A stretch of 64,000 nucleotides of DNA from Flaveria trinervia (taxonomy: Eukaryota; Streptophyta; Magnoliopsida; Asterales; Asteraceae): positions 45,197,890 to 45,261,889 of the forward strand of contig CM046458.1 in assembly GCA_025506515.1 (NCBI GenBank). The letters are read 5' to 3'. The notes under the pieces were generated by a model. It saw nothing but the letters and a program-made list of their open reading frames with translations. It ran no database searches and had not been told where the DNA came from. Below, one piece after another: positions 21,817 to 32,179 of the stretch; position 1 is the stretch's first letter, and each line of letters opens with the position of its first letter. Made by a program: the position numbers and the translations under genes.

Positions 21817-24660
21817 ATGACTACACCTTCTAATGATCCACACAATACTGGTTCCTCAACCAAGCCTCCGATGCTGGTTAGGAATGAGTATAACATTTGG
21901 CAACGAAGAATGCTCCATCACCTGTCTGTCAATAGTTCAGGTTGTTGGACATCCGTGGTACATGGACCACATAAGCCAATGGTGAATCATCCGGAAACAA
22001 ATCAGTTGATTCCGAAGAAGAAGGAACAATACTCTGATGAGGACAAGAAGTTGTTTGAGATTGATGCTAAAGCCCATGGAATTCTGGCCATGGCACTGCC
22101 TAATGAAATCTATTCCGGGCTTATGCATCATGAAACTGCTCATGACCTTTGGAATGCACTGAAAGAACAATTTGGTGGCACTGATGAGGTCTTAGCAAAC
22201 AACAGGGAAATCCTCGCCCAACAGTATGAGACTTTTGCTCATAGAAAGGGTGAGACTCTGACTCAGCAGTTTGAGCGGTTTTCATGTTTAATCTCTGAGT
22301 TGAAAATGGTTAAACATGAATACACCAAAAGCCAAATGAACCACAGATTCCTCAGATCACTGCCTGAGAGATGGGACACATATACAATTGTCCTACGCTC
22401 CAGTGCAAATCTGGATAGCTATCTCTCACCCAACTTCATGGGAAACTGCTTACATTCGAAAGAGAGATAGAGGAAAAGGAAACTGGCTTCATCTGGTAAG
22501 CTCACTGAAGACTTTGTACCAGGCAACACTGCCTTGGTTGGTCATGAGTCAGAATATGCTTCATCTGAATGCCAGTATGATGAGCATATTGATTTCTCTT
22601 CAACCACTTCTGATTTTGCATTTGTGAGTGTTGATAGTCAGTTTACTGGGTGTAATAATGACAATCTATGCTTCATCATGGATGATCTCAAGGGGATTGC
22701 TGATGATGACTTAGAAGAGATGGATATTTTGAGCCAAATGGCCTTGATAAATATCAGATCTCAGAAGTTCTACAAAAGAACTGGAAGAAAGTTCCCAGGA
22801 CTCTCTGGCAAAACCAAAGTTGGTTTTGACAAGAGTAAGTTGAGGTGTCACAAATGCCACAGGCTTGGACACTTTGCTAGAGAATGTAATCATCTGGATC
22901 TAATTCTTCTACACCCTTTGTGACTTTCCCTGGCAATAGTCAACAACACAGAGGGCAACATCCTGTCAATTCTGGTTATCATTCTCAACCACAATCTCTG
23001 CATATTTTGTTCCTCAGGGTCCAATGCCATATCCTTACCCTTGTTATTACATGCCACAAACCAGTCAGGTTCAAGAACCCATTGCTCAACAACCACATGC
23101 TCTTCCTGAGCCTCAACCATCTCAATCTCAATCATCAACCTCCTCAACCTCAACAACACAGCTTCTTCACCCCTGGAGTTATTGACTGGAGCAGTTTACC
23201 AGATGACATGTCTGGTCATGAACAACTGTTCACAGGTGCTGGTCAACATGGTGGTGACAGTCCTTTTGGGAATCTGGCACTTATGGCTCTGGAGTCTGCA
23301 GATGGATCATCCTCAATGCCTCTTCATCACAGGTATCATAGGTATCCTCTAAGGCTAAGGCCAAATTATGTTCTGAAACATGCATAGCAGCATTTGCCTC
23401 TATTAGAGAAGCAAATGTAGCTTTAATTAATAAGAACATAGAGCTAGAAAAGATCATTTCCAAAAGAAAAGCTGAGTTTGAGTCTATGCTTAAAGAGAAA
23501 AATGATGAGATTTATAAACTTAAATGCCAAATCACTGATGATAAGGCTAGGGAAGAGGTACTTTTAGAAAAGTACAAAGACCTCAAAGAAACCCTTGCAG
23601 TCACCCAAGTAGAGTGTGATCGATGGGTACAATCATGCAAAGGTTTTGAAATGCTTCTTAGTAAGCAATCAGCTTCCAATGTGAAGTTTGGCATTGGTTA
23701 TATCACACTGCTCCTCCTACAGATTTTGCTTCAAGAGCAGAAGTGAAATCTGATGGAGAAAGCAATAACCAATCCACCTCATCATGTGATTCACTTTTTG
23801 ATAGAGCACCATCAGAAGTTGAAGTTAGTATTATTCCCTCGTTGAACCTATCAGCCGATGTTGATGGTTCAAATACTGACACTCACATGATCAAAGAGTT
23901 CATCAACTCAGGAGTTATATCTGGAAGTCTTGAAAGGACTGGAGAGCAAGATTTAACACCTGAAGTTCAAACTCCAACTACTGTCATCACTGAAAAGAAG
24001 AAAACTGTCAGTAGAAAGGTTTTGAAGACTACTAAAGAGGAAGTCAAGAAAGCAAATGTGCTTCCAAAGTGCTGAAGAACAAGTCTTCAGTAGTTTCATT
24101 CTCTTTAGTTGATGATCAACATAAGATGAAGAAGAAACCATGTGAAATATGTGGTTTGTTCAATCATCTTACAGATGATTGTTGGTACAAAAGAGGATCC
24201 AAACTCAAACATAAAGAGGAAATTAACAGAAAATGGTTAAAATGAAAACTGAGTTTGAAGCCACATTTGTACCAGCAACATCAAATCCTGTAACCCTTAA
24301 GTCCAAAAAGAAATCCAAAAAGGAAGGGTTAAACAGTAACAGCTGAGATTGCTCAAAAGAAGAAGGTGCAACATAGGAACTTATCAAACTCCAATGCCAA
24401 TGTGTCTGGAGAGCTGAAAGCTTTATCACAAAATCAGACACAGTTGGTTATGATGGTTCAACATCTATTGGGAAGAGTTAACCAATTAGATGTTCCATAT
24501 TGAAACCACAAAAAGGAGGTCCAAGCCAAATGATTCCTCTTCTTCACCATCTTCTTCCTCTCAGGCTGTTGTTTCCAACAAACCTGTTAGTTTACCATCT
24601 GTTGGTGAGAACAGGCCCAAAACCAAAAAGTTTGGGTCTCAAAATCTAACTAATTTGTTG
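21817..24660 (+). pseudogene. gag: Gag polyprotein of element C, frameshifted
   Basis: Start at 21817 (AAAAATGACTACACC), after a leader of about 200 nt. An upstream in-frame ATG at 21784 is less likely. The first 218 codons are open and form a copia capsid (UBN2-type) domain with EYNIWQRRM, HDLWNALKEQFGGTDE and LRSLPERWD. A frame break near 22440 follows. Then come an acidic linker, a first zinc knuckle CHKCHRLGHFAREC (22846-22887), a Gln/Pro/His-rich stretch, a coiled coil (23380-23640: KAEFESMLKEKNDEIYKL), and a second zinc knuckle CEICGLFNHLTDDC (24141-24182). Two well-separated knuckles with a coiled coil between them make this gag unusually long. Confidence 0.88.
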
Positions 24661-26588
24661 TGTTTTGCAGGGTTCTTCACATGCCACAGAGGCATCTGGT
24701 ATGTAGACAGTGGAGGATCCATGCATATGACAGGAAACAGATCATTTCTTAATGACTACTCTCAAGGAAGGAAGGGGTTTGTGTCATTTGGCAATGATGC
24801 AAAGGTTACATCATCGGCAAAGGCTTTGTTTCCAGTGGGGAAATAAAGTTTGATGATGTTAACCATATGGAAAATCTCAAGTACAACCTCTTGAGTGTCA
24901 GTCAAATGTGTGACAAAGGCCATGTTGCTCTTTTCACCAGTCAGAACTGTTGGTTTCTGTCATCCAAAGTTCTAAGTTTGATTGATAAGGTGTTGGATGA
25001 ATACACTCTCCTGAAGGCCAACAGGACAGGAAGAGTGTATGCCTTAGATCTTTCCAAGAAAATATATCTCTAAGGCCATCCTTGCCTATTTTCCAAGGCT
25101 TCCCCTCAAGATCTACTCTATGGCATAGAAGGCTGGGTCATGTTAATCTCAAAAACATAAATCAGCTAATAAACCATGGTTTAGTAAGGGGACTGCCTAT
25201 GAAGGAGTTCAAATGTGAAGATAACTGCACTGCTCGCTTAAAAGAAAATAGCACAAAGCTTCATTTCCCTCCATAGAAGAACCTAAGTCCACTGCCTGCT
25301 TACAGCTTCTTCACATGGATCTCATTGGTCCTGTGAGAGTGATGAGTATGGCTAAGAAGAATACTGTCTGGTAATTATGGATGATTACTCCAGATTTGTA
25401 TGGACTTTCTTTTTGTATTCAAAGGATGAGGCAGCTCAGAAGATTATCAACTTTGTGTTGTATGTTGAGAATAGTATTCCCTCTCAGTCAAGTGTATTAG
25501 AAGTGATAATGGAACAGAATTCAGAAACAATACACTTGATGAGTTCTACCTCTCAAAGGGAATCAAGAGGCAGTTTAGCATTCCAAGAACTCCTGAACAA
25601 AATGGAGTAGTGGAGAGAAAGAACAGGACCATTATTGAAGCTGCAAGGTCCATGTTGGCTGATTTTGGACTGCCAATGACTTTTTGGGCTGAAGGTGTCA
25701 ATACAGCTTGCTATGTACAGAATAGAGTTCTAGTAAATCAGAGGTTGATGAAGACTCCATATGAAGTTCTTCATCATTTGGCCCCTCTAATTTCATTCTT
25801 CAGAGCTTTTGGGTGTCCTTGTTTCATTCTCAACACACGGGATCAACTCCAAAAATTTGATCCTAAGGTGGATGCAGGGTACTTTGTTGGTTATTCATCA
25901 ACTTGCAAAGCATACAGAGTCTTCAACTGTAGACAAAGATGGTTGAAGAGACTCTACATGTTAAGTTTAATGAATCTCCAAAGGACAAGATTCCACAAAG
26001 CCCTGTGGAGCTATTTTATTTGGACATACTGCAATATGTTACTTATCAAACTCCTGCTGTTGCTCCTGTCAACAGTTCACCACCTGGTGGTACTGCTGGT
26101 GCTGATGATGATGATGATAGCAGTACTCACCTCTTCAGGTTTAGTGACCAACTGCCTGTGTCCTCTAAACCTGATGCTCCTATAGCTTCAGTAGCTTCAT
26201 CCACAACAAGTGCTGATGAGATTTCTGCATCTTCAACTTCATTTCAGTTGCCACCATCTACATGGTTTCAAGAGTCTACATCAACATCTGTTGCTGCTGA
26301 AGGTTCTACAAACACTTGCACTGATCTCATTGCTTATCAAGAGCTGAAGAATCACCCAATGTCTTAAATCATTGGTGATATCAATGCTGGAGTTTCAACC
26401 AGAAGTCAATTATCCAATTTATGCTTCTATGCTCTCTTCATCAGTCAGCTAGAGCCAAAGAATTATCATGTTGCACTTAGAGACAATGGTTGGGTTGAAG
26501 CAATGCAGCTTGAGCTTCTTCAGTTCAAAAAGCAGCAAGTATGGGAGCTTGTTCCTCTTCCCCCAGGTAAGTGTGCAATAGGCACTAA
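24661..26588 (+). pseudogene. pol: Pol N-terminal half of element C: protease and integrase, frameshifted
   Basis: Protease WYVDSGGSMHMTG (DSG about 24706-24714) reads on from the gag linker without a stop in this copy. Pre-integrase LWHRRLGHVNLKN (25115-25155). Integrase: zinc-binding CX4C (FKCEDNCTA, next Cys changed to Arg), HMDLIGPV, DDYSRFVWTF, an SDNGTEF region broken by a shift near 25500, and ERKNRTIIEAARSML (25613-25657), followed by GYFVGYSSTCKAYRVF. One-base shifts occur near 24840, 25260, 25370, 25480 and 25930. A Ser/Thr/Asp-rich linker (26080-26330) joins it to the reverse transcriptase. Confidence 0.88.
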
Positions 26589-27977
26589 ATGGTGTTTAGG
26601 AATAAAACAGATGAAAATGGGCTTATTGTTAAGAACAAGGCCAGACTGGTTGTTCAGGGGTTTGCACAAGAACAAGGTATTGATTATGATGAAACCTTTG
26701 CCCCTCTAGCCAGACTGGAGGCAATTAGATTGTTCTTATCCTATGCTGCACTCCACACTCTTAAAGTTTTTCAAATGGATGTTAAAAGTGCATTTTTATA
26801 TGGTAAAATAAAAGAAGAAGTTCATGTGTGTCAACCACCAGGTTTTGAGGATTATAAACACCCAGAATGGGTATACAAGCTTGATAAGGCTCTTTATGGG
26901 TTGAAACAAGCTCCTAGAGCCTGGTATGAGACATTATCTAACTTTCTTCTGCAAAATAATTTCACTAGAGGCTCCATAGATAAAACTTTATTTATTAAGA
27001 AGGTGGATCAGCATAAACTACTTGTTCAAATTTATGTTGATGATATTATATTTGCATCCTCTGATCCCCAGTTGTGTGATGATTTTACAAAATTAATGCA
27101 AAGGAAGTTTGAAATGAGTGCAATGGGAGAACTACAGTTCTTTCTAGGCTTGCAAATCAAACAAAAAGCTGATGGAATTTTCATTCATCAGTCTAAATAT
27201 ACAAAAGATCTTTTAAATAAGTTTGATTTACAAAACTGTAAGCCCTGTTCTACTCCCATGTGCAACACCACACAATTGGATGTTGATCAGAAAGGTAAAG
27301 CTGTTGATGAAACGCTCTACAGATGTATGATTGGGTCCTTGATGTATTTAACAGCTTCTAGACCAGATATTATGTTTGCTACATGTGTTTGTGCTAGATT
27401 TCAAGCTGCACCTAAAGAGTCTCATCTGATTGCAGTCAAGAGGTTCTTTAGATATTTGCAAGGTACACAATCTCTAGGTTTATGGTATTCCACTGGGCAC
27501 TCTTGCAAATTAGTTGCTTTCTCTGATAGTGACTATGCAGGGTGTAAGTTGACCAGGAAATCAACTTCTGGTGGATGTCAATTCCTAGGCAACTGTTTGA
27601 TTTCTTGGCAGAGTAAGAAACAAACATCTGTTGCTACATCCACTGCTGAAGCCGAGTACATTGCTGCTGCAAGTTGTACATCCCAAGTACTCTGGCTTCA
27701 TAATCAACTTTTGGATTATGGCATTACAGAGACTAAGACTCCGTTATTAATGGATAGTGCTTCAGCTCTTTGCATTGTCAAAAATCCAGTCCAGCACTCT
27801 AGGACCAAACATATAGAAATTAGACATCATTTTATAAGAGATTGTTTTGAAAAGGGTCTAATTAATCCTATGTTTGTGCCTAGTGCTGATGAGCTTGCAG
27901 ACATTTTTACTAAGCCTTTGGATAGTTCAACTTTCCACATCCTGGTGTTAAGGCTTGGTATGCTGCAGCTAGAATAA
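26589..27977 (+). CDS. pol: Reverse transcriptase-RNase H segment of pol, open (element C)
   Basis: Longest open coding segment in the window: 462 codons, part of the pol polyprotein rather than a separate gene, so the first Met is probably not a real start. Reverse transcriptase motifs: KARLVVQGFAQEQGIDYDETFAP, KVFQMDVKSAFLYG, LYGLKQAPRAWYE, catalytic IYVDDI (YVDD 27033-27044) and MGELQFFLGLQI. RNase H: FSDSDYAGC, STAEAEYIAAASC, MDSASALCI, HSRTKHIEIRHHFIRD and DELADIFTKPLDS, ending LGMLQLE. All expected catalytic acids appear present. It copies the RNA into DNA in cytoplasmic particles. The open frame indicates a fairly young insertion. Confidence 0.93.
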   Translation: MVFRNKTDENGLIVKNKARLVVQGFAQEQGIDYDETFAPLARLEAIRLFLSYAALHTLKVFQMDVKSAFLYGKIKEEVHVCQPPGFEDYKHPEWVYKLDKALYGLKQAPRAWYETLSNFLLQNNFTRGSIDKTLFIKKVDQHKLLVQIYVDDIIFASSDPQLCDDFTKLMQRKFEMSAMGELQFFLGLQIKQKADGIFIHQSKYTKDLLNKFDLQNCKPCSTPMCNTTQLDVDQKGKAVDETLYRCMIGSLMYLTASRPDIMFATCVCARFQAAPKESHLIAVKRFFRYLQGTQSLGLWYSTGHSCKLVAFSDSDYAGCKLTRKSTSGGCQFLGNCLISWQSKKQTSVATSTAEAEYIAAASCTSQVLWLHNQLLDYGITETKTPLLMDSASALCIVKNPVQHSRTKHIEIRHHFIRDCFEKGLINPMFVPSADELADIFTKPLDSSTFHILVLRLGMLQLE

Positions 27978-28765
27978 GTGACAACTACTGATGATCTCAG
28001 TAATTACTGATGATCATTGGTAACCATGTCACATATAAGTACTGATGAGTTCTTTTACCCTCAGTAGTTTTTATAACTACTGAAAGCTAATTACTCATAA
28101 GTGCTGAAGTACTTTATCTGTTCTAAACTACTGATGTGGTTACAACTACTGATGTGGTTACAACTACTGATGTAGTTACAACTACTGAAATCAGTAAAAA
28201 CAGATAAGTACTGACGTCCTATGAAACACCTGAAAAGCAGATGAAAAGTCTGATGAGTAAGTGTTGAGGACAGTATGAAACAGCTGAAAAGCTAAGAATT
28301 GACGAAAACAGCTGATGAGTAATTTCTCTTCAGTTGTTGCTACAACTGCTGTTTCTAAAACAACTGAAGCAAGGCCACAGTCTTCGGTAGTTTCACAACT
28401 ACTAATAACTAATACCAAGTCTTCAGTTGTTTACAACAACTGATGGCAAAACCACTGTCTTCAGTAGTTTCCCAACTACTGATGACAAACACCAAGTCCT
28501 CAGTTGTTAACATCATATGAAGTCAAAACCACGACCTTCAGTAGTTTCATAAATACTGATGGTTAACACCAAGACTTCAGCTGTTTCAATGTCTGATGGT
28601 CAAAACCAAGTCTTCAGTTGTTTTATAACAACTGATGACAACACCACCACTGTCAGTCGTTTTAAACCTCTGAAGGTTAATACCCCGTCATCAGTAGTTT
28701 CAAACAGCTGATGACCACACCAAAACCTTTAGTAGTTTTCTTTCAGCCTTTTCCTCTCCCAACCC
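27978..28765 (+). repeat. Palindrome-rich spacer with about ten tandem hairpin units (element C)
   Basis: Between the pol stop and the aORF. Tandem units start near 28381, 28420, 28458, 28497, 28535, 28574, 28611, 28651, 28688 and 28727, a spacing of 37-40 bp. Units alternate between CAGTAGTT-type and CAGTTGTT-type, each followed by its near reverse complement and a linker like TGACAAACACCAAG. A local triplicate of CTACTGATGTGGTTACAA sits at 28127-28180. The array stops about 20-30 bp before the TATA box. Confidence 0.88.
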
Positions 28766-28773
28766 TATAAATA
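28766..28773 (+). promoter_or_regulatory. Putative internal TATA box before aORF (element C)
   Basis: TATAAATA in CAACCCTATAAATACG, 58 bp before the aORF ATG at 28831. The leader is C/T-rich, as is common in plant 5' untranslated regions. Conserved in A and B. Confidence 0.55.
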
Positions 28774-28830
28774 CGTGTCTTCTTCTCAAACGTTCCATTA
28801 GCCGTTCTTTAGACCTTCATACTTTCAAAA

Positions 28831-29463
28831 ATGGCAACCATGAGTCTAAAACCCCGATATAACTGCGTCGCCTACCTCACGAAATCGGCCTTCTGGACAA
28901 AGTTTGATCATGCCATAGACCTAATGGCTGATTCTCAATATAATACAGCTCTACTCTTAAACCCGACCATCTACCCAGAGTCACTCAGTCAGTTTTGGTC
29001 CAATGCCTACGTTCACACTGATGTGCCTACCGGCCAATCTCTGTTAGGTCATTGGTTAACCAAAACAAGTAGAGGTTACACCTGAAGCATTCGTAGAGTG
29101 CTAAATTTACAAGATGCTGCTTGTGTGACTGAGTACCCGAAGGGCACAACTGATATGTCCTTCATCAACAATGGGTACGACGAAATCTTAGAGTTGCTAC
29201 CATACTGAAGAAACTTCCCTGATGCTGAACGATTAATATTTCTATGGTGATGTTTGCTTAGCTCGAAGACATCCTCATGGGATCAAATGTCTTCCCGGTG
29301 GCAACAGGTATTATATTCAACTCTAGAACACCAACCTTTAAATTTTTCACAATTGTGTTCTAGAAATTAAAGATCTGGCACAGAACCTGTGGGAAACAGA
29401 TGGATATTATATCCCAGGTTTCTGAGGCTATAATTTTAAATGATTACAAATGTGGCCCTTGTT
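28831..29463 (+). pseudogene. Extra 3' ORF (aORF) of element C, 5' part, cut by gypsy H
   Basis: Start at 28831 (MATMSLKPRYNCVAYL) after CAAAA. N-terminal domain: KSAFWTKFDHAIDLM and ESLSQFWSNAYV are visible. A stop at about 29083 follows a frame break. The text then continues out of frame through the SSWDQMSSRWQQ and NLWETDGYYIPGF equivalents until gypsy H interrupts it in the sequence ending CCCTTGTT. This N-terminal part is more diverged from A and B than pol is, for example YVHTDVPTGQS where A has TITTGENNTPS. Function unknown; the 3' part is at 40220-42939. Confidence 0.75.
29459..29463. other. Target site duplication of gypsy H, left copy
   Basis: TTGTT before the LTR, repeated at 40215-40219 after the other LTR. 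Removing H and one TTGTT restores a sequence matching the uninterrupted aORFs of A and B (CTTGTTGGCCTTGG type). Confidence 0.95.
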
Positions 29464-30850
29464 TGTCACACCCCACCTTAACGGCGGAAACGTCGAGATG
29501 TGAGGGTTAAGATTGTTCACAGCCACATAACGCTATATTTAAATTTGCAAATATTATTATCATAAGTATTTAAATGTAATACATCCATAAGTCACCATAA
29601 CGTGATAAGTTCAACATAACACAAACATAACATAATGTTTTATTTAATTAACTAGGTCCAAGTCCTAGTGTTATTGCAAGCTTCAAATGTCCACCTTAAA
29701 CTTGGGGATTTCCTGAAACATGATGAAAATAAGAGTCAACTAAAAATAGTTGGTGAGTTTCCAAGTTTTCATACATAATAAGATTACAAGTAGCAATTCA
29801 TGTCATGGATTATAAGCTAGTAAGGTTATAGAACACATATCGTTACAACCAAACCTCGACTTGATTACAAGTATATAAGATTGGCTAAGTGTATTTGTTC
29901 CCTAGTGCACAAGCGTACGGCCCCTAGGAGTCGGCAATACCTCGACTTTAGCACCAAATAGGCTTGTCAGGCCCAAAGATCTAAGACGTCGCCAGGCTAG
30001 CAATAGTTAATGATTGTAAACAAACTATGTATCTCATATAAACACTTACAAAACACAAATAACCATGACCAAAAATAGAATTGCATGTGCATTACAAGTC
30101 TCAAATGTTTAAACGTGTATGTACTATAAGCATCATGTTTCACCCCAAATAAGTGTGAAATTATAAAAAGGGGACAAGGAAAACTCACATGGCAATAAGT
30201 ATAAAATGACGATTAATAAGATAATAATAGGCGTCGTTCCAAGGGGAATCGTCACAAGGCACCTAAATATATGTATATTTACAAGATTAAATTTAATGAC
30301 AGGTGTTAATGAATTAACGAGGGCTAAAGTTCAACTTGGGTATTTGGGGCATTTTTATAAATATTTTAAGCACAAGTTATATTATTATATGTTTAGATAT
30401 AGAGAAAAAGAAATTAAATCGTTTATGATGATTATTAAAGTTTAAATATAATATTCGAGCATTTTATTGTAAAGCAATGAAGAAAATCATTGGTAGTAAA
30501 GTTTAATCATAAGTTTAAATAATCTTTTATAAATTTTGTTTTTTTTTTTTAAAAATACTTATGATTTAAACGATACCATATAAATATTATTCGAGCCAAT
30601 AATAATTTAGCGTTTTAACCATTGTTTAAAGTCTACTTTATACATAGTATTAAATTTTTTAAAAAAATAAATAATAAAAAAACTTCACATAACCCTTGTT
30701 TTATAAGATATTTAAATCATTTAAGAAATAAATTTTATAGAATTAAGAAAAAAAATATACATCAAGTTTAAAAATTACTATTAGAAATTTAGGATTTTTA
30801 CATATTAAATACACTTAAAAAAAATCAAAAAGAATGGATTGAAGGTCCCC

Positions 30851-30904
30851 GGGTTCGAACCCGGGACCTCAAGTCCACACTGCCCACGCCTTACCAGTAA
30901 ACCA
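30851..30904 (-). promoter_or_regulatory. tRNA-like Pol III boxes inside gypsy LTR (3' copy)
   Basis: On the minus strand a perfect A box TGGTTTACTGG (30894-30904) precedes a perfect B box GGTTCGAACCC (30851-30861) by 43 nt, followed by a strong T-arm palindrome. The acceptor stem does not pair, so this is not a tRNA gene. It looks like the head of a tRNA-derived SINE or a captured tRNA. Confidence 0.6.
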
Positions 30905-31572
30905 AAGGCCTTAGCCGCGGTTTATCTTCGTTTTAAAACCTTTTAAACATAACCCAAGCAAAACCCCCAAATTGGGTGAACCCTAGTTTAGATTCGAGCT
31001 AAATTGATCAACCAAATGTTGATGATAACTAAATTAACCATGGGGCTTTTGTTCCCCATGCTTAATCGAGTTTGTATATGTATTCAATTTACCCGTTTGT
31101 TAGCGATTTGGTACTGCTCGAGACGAGGATCCGGCCGCGAACAACGTACAACTCGATCGATGCCCAAATGATGATATTAAACGAATTCGCCGCACAGAAA
31201 GCTTCGAGTGATGATCCTAATGAAAAGCCCTTTATAAATTTCGAAGGTTGAAGCCCTATTGACAGTGTTTGATTAAATTGCAGGTGCGATGGGGATGGTT
31301 GATCGATTAGTGTGTTTTGTATGTTATTAGATGAAATTGATAATGGATATCGTTTTGAGGTAACTAAACGATTGCTCAGATTCATTTAATGAGTTAATGT
31401 TGGTCCTTAATGTGCGAACGGCTATGGGTAATGGTTTCGGTTATACGATGTTTTGGTGTTCCAATTGAGTGTTAAAGCTCGATTAATACGATTGATGGGG
31501 TTCGAATCATGTTCGATAACGGTTGGGGACGGTTTCGGGAACAAGAAACGGTCGATTTTGGAGGGTTTAGTG

Positions 31573-31607
31573 CCTCGCCGGACTTGGCCGGAGTCCGGCC
31601 GGCGAGG
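31573..31607. other. GC-rich hairpin in gypsy LTR
   Basis: Outer arms CCTCGCCGG and CCGGCGAGG enclose a second palindrome GGCCGGA-G-TCCGGCC. The copy in the other LTR (about 39651-39685) differs only at the centre (A for G), so pairing is kept. Confidence 0.7.
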
Positions 31608-32131
31608 TCACCGGAAAAGCGAGGAGTAGAGAGAGAAAGAGTTTGAGTATTATTAATTTTCAACAATGGTCCCTGGGGTTTACGTTTTTGTTATTTTAGG
31701 CTAGGAATTACTTTTAAAAGTTTCAAAACTAACAAACAACCCCCTAGACTTAATTTAATCTTATGTTTTAAATATTACAAGTTTAATAACTCTTATAAGT
31801 TATTATTATAAGCAATCTTATTATTATTAATATTATTGTTATTATTATTAATAACATTATCTTAGTTATAACAATTATTATTATTAACTATATATTCTTA
31901 TCATTATTGATATTATTGTTATTTATTATTGTAACTTATTGTTATTGTTACTATTATCATAATTATTATTATTACATAATTTTAATGCCCAATTTATTAG
32001 CTTTCCAACATTATAAAAATAACAACTAAGAAATAAGCTTACATCAACCTTAAATTTCAAAATTGCCAACAATGACCCTTAAGAGAATAAACGAAAACAA
32101 CTTTTAGTTAACAGAAATACGAGATGTTACA

Positions 32132-32150
32132 GTCTCCCCAACTTAAAAGA
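32132..32150 (-). other. Polypurine tract of gypsy H
   Basis: Minus strand reads AAGTTGGGGAGAC directly before the LTR start TGTAACATC. It primes plus-strand synthesis. Confidence 0.8.
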
Positions 32151-32179
32151 ATTTCGTCCCAAAATTAAAAGAAAAGAAA

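Larger units (their letters stand above)
29464..32131 (-). repeat. 3' LTR of gypsy H (2668 bp)
   Basis: On the + strand it runs TGTCACACCCC...GATGTTACA. It contains a tRNA-like A/B-box pair (30851-30904), a GC-rich hairpin (31573-31607) and an ATT-rich low-complexity block (about 31795-31985). No conserved protein domain seen. Confidence 0.95.

Noticed and set aside
24640..24672. Intron-like 3' splice site (CTAAC, T-rich run, TTTTGCAG) at the gag-protease boundary, also in A and B
   Set aside because: In element C the frame reads straight through into the protease (QNLTNLLCFAGFF then WYVDSGG). The pattern is explained by coding sequence; no matching 5' splice site was evident.
30839..30915. 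Possible functional tRNA gene
   Set aside because: A and B boxes are good, but the acceptor arms do not pair and no clear anticodon arm forms.
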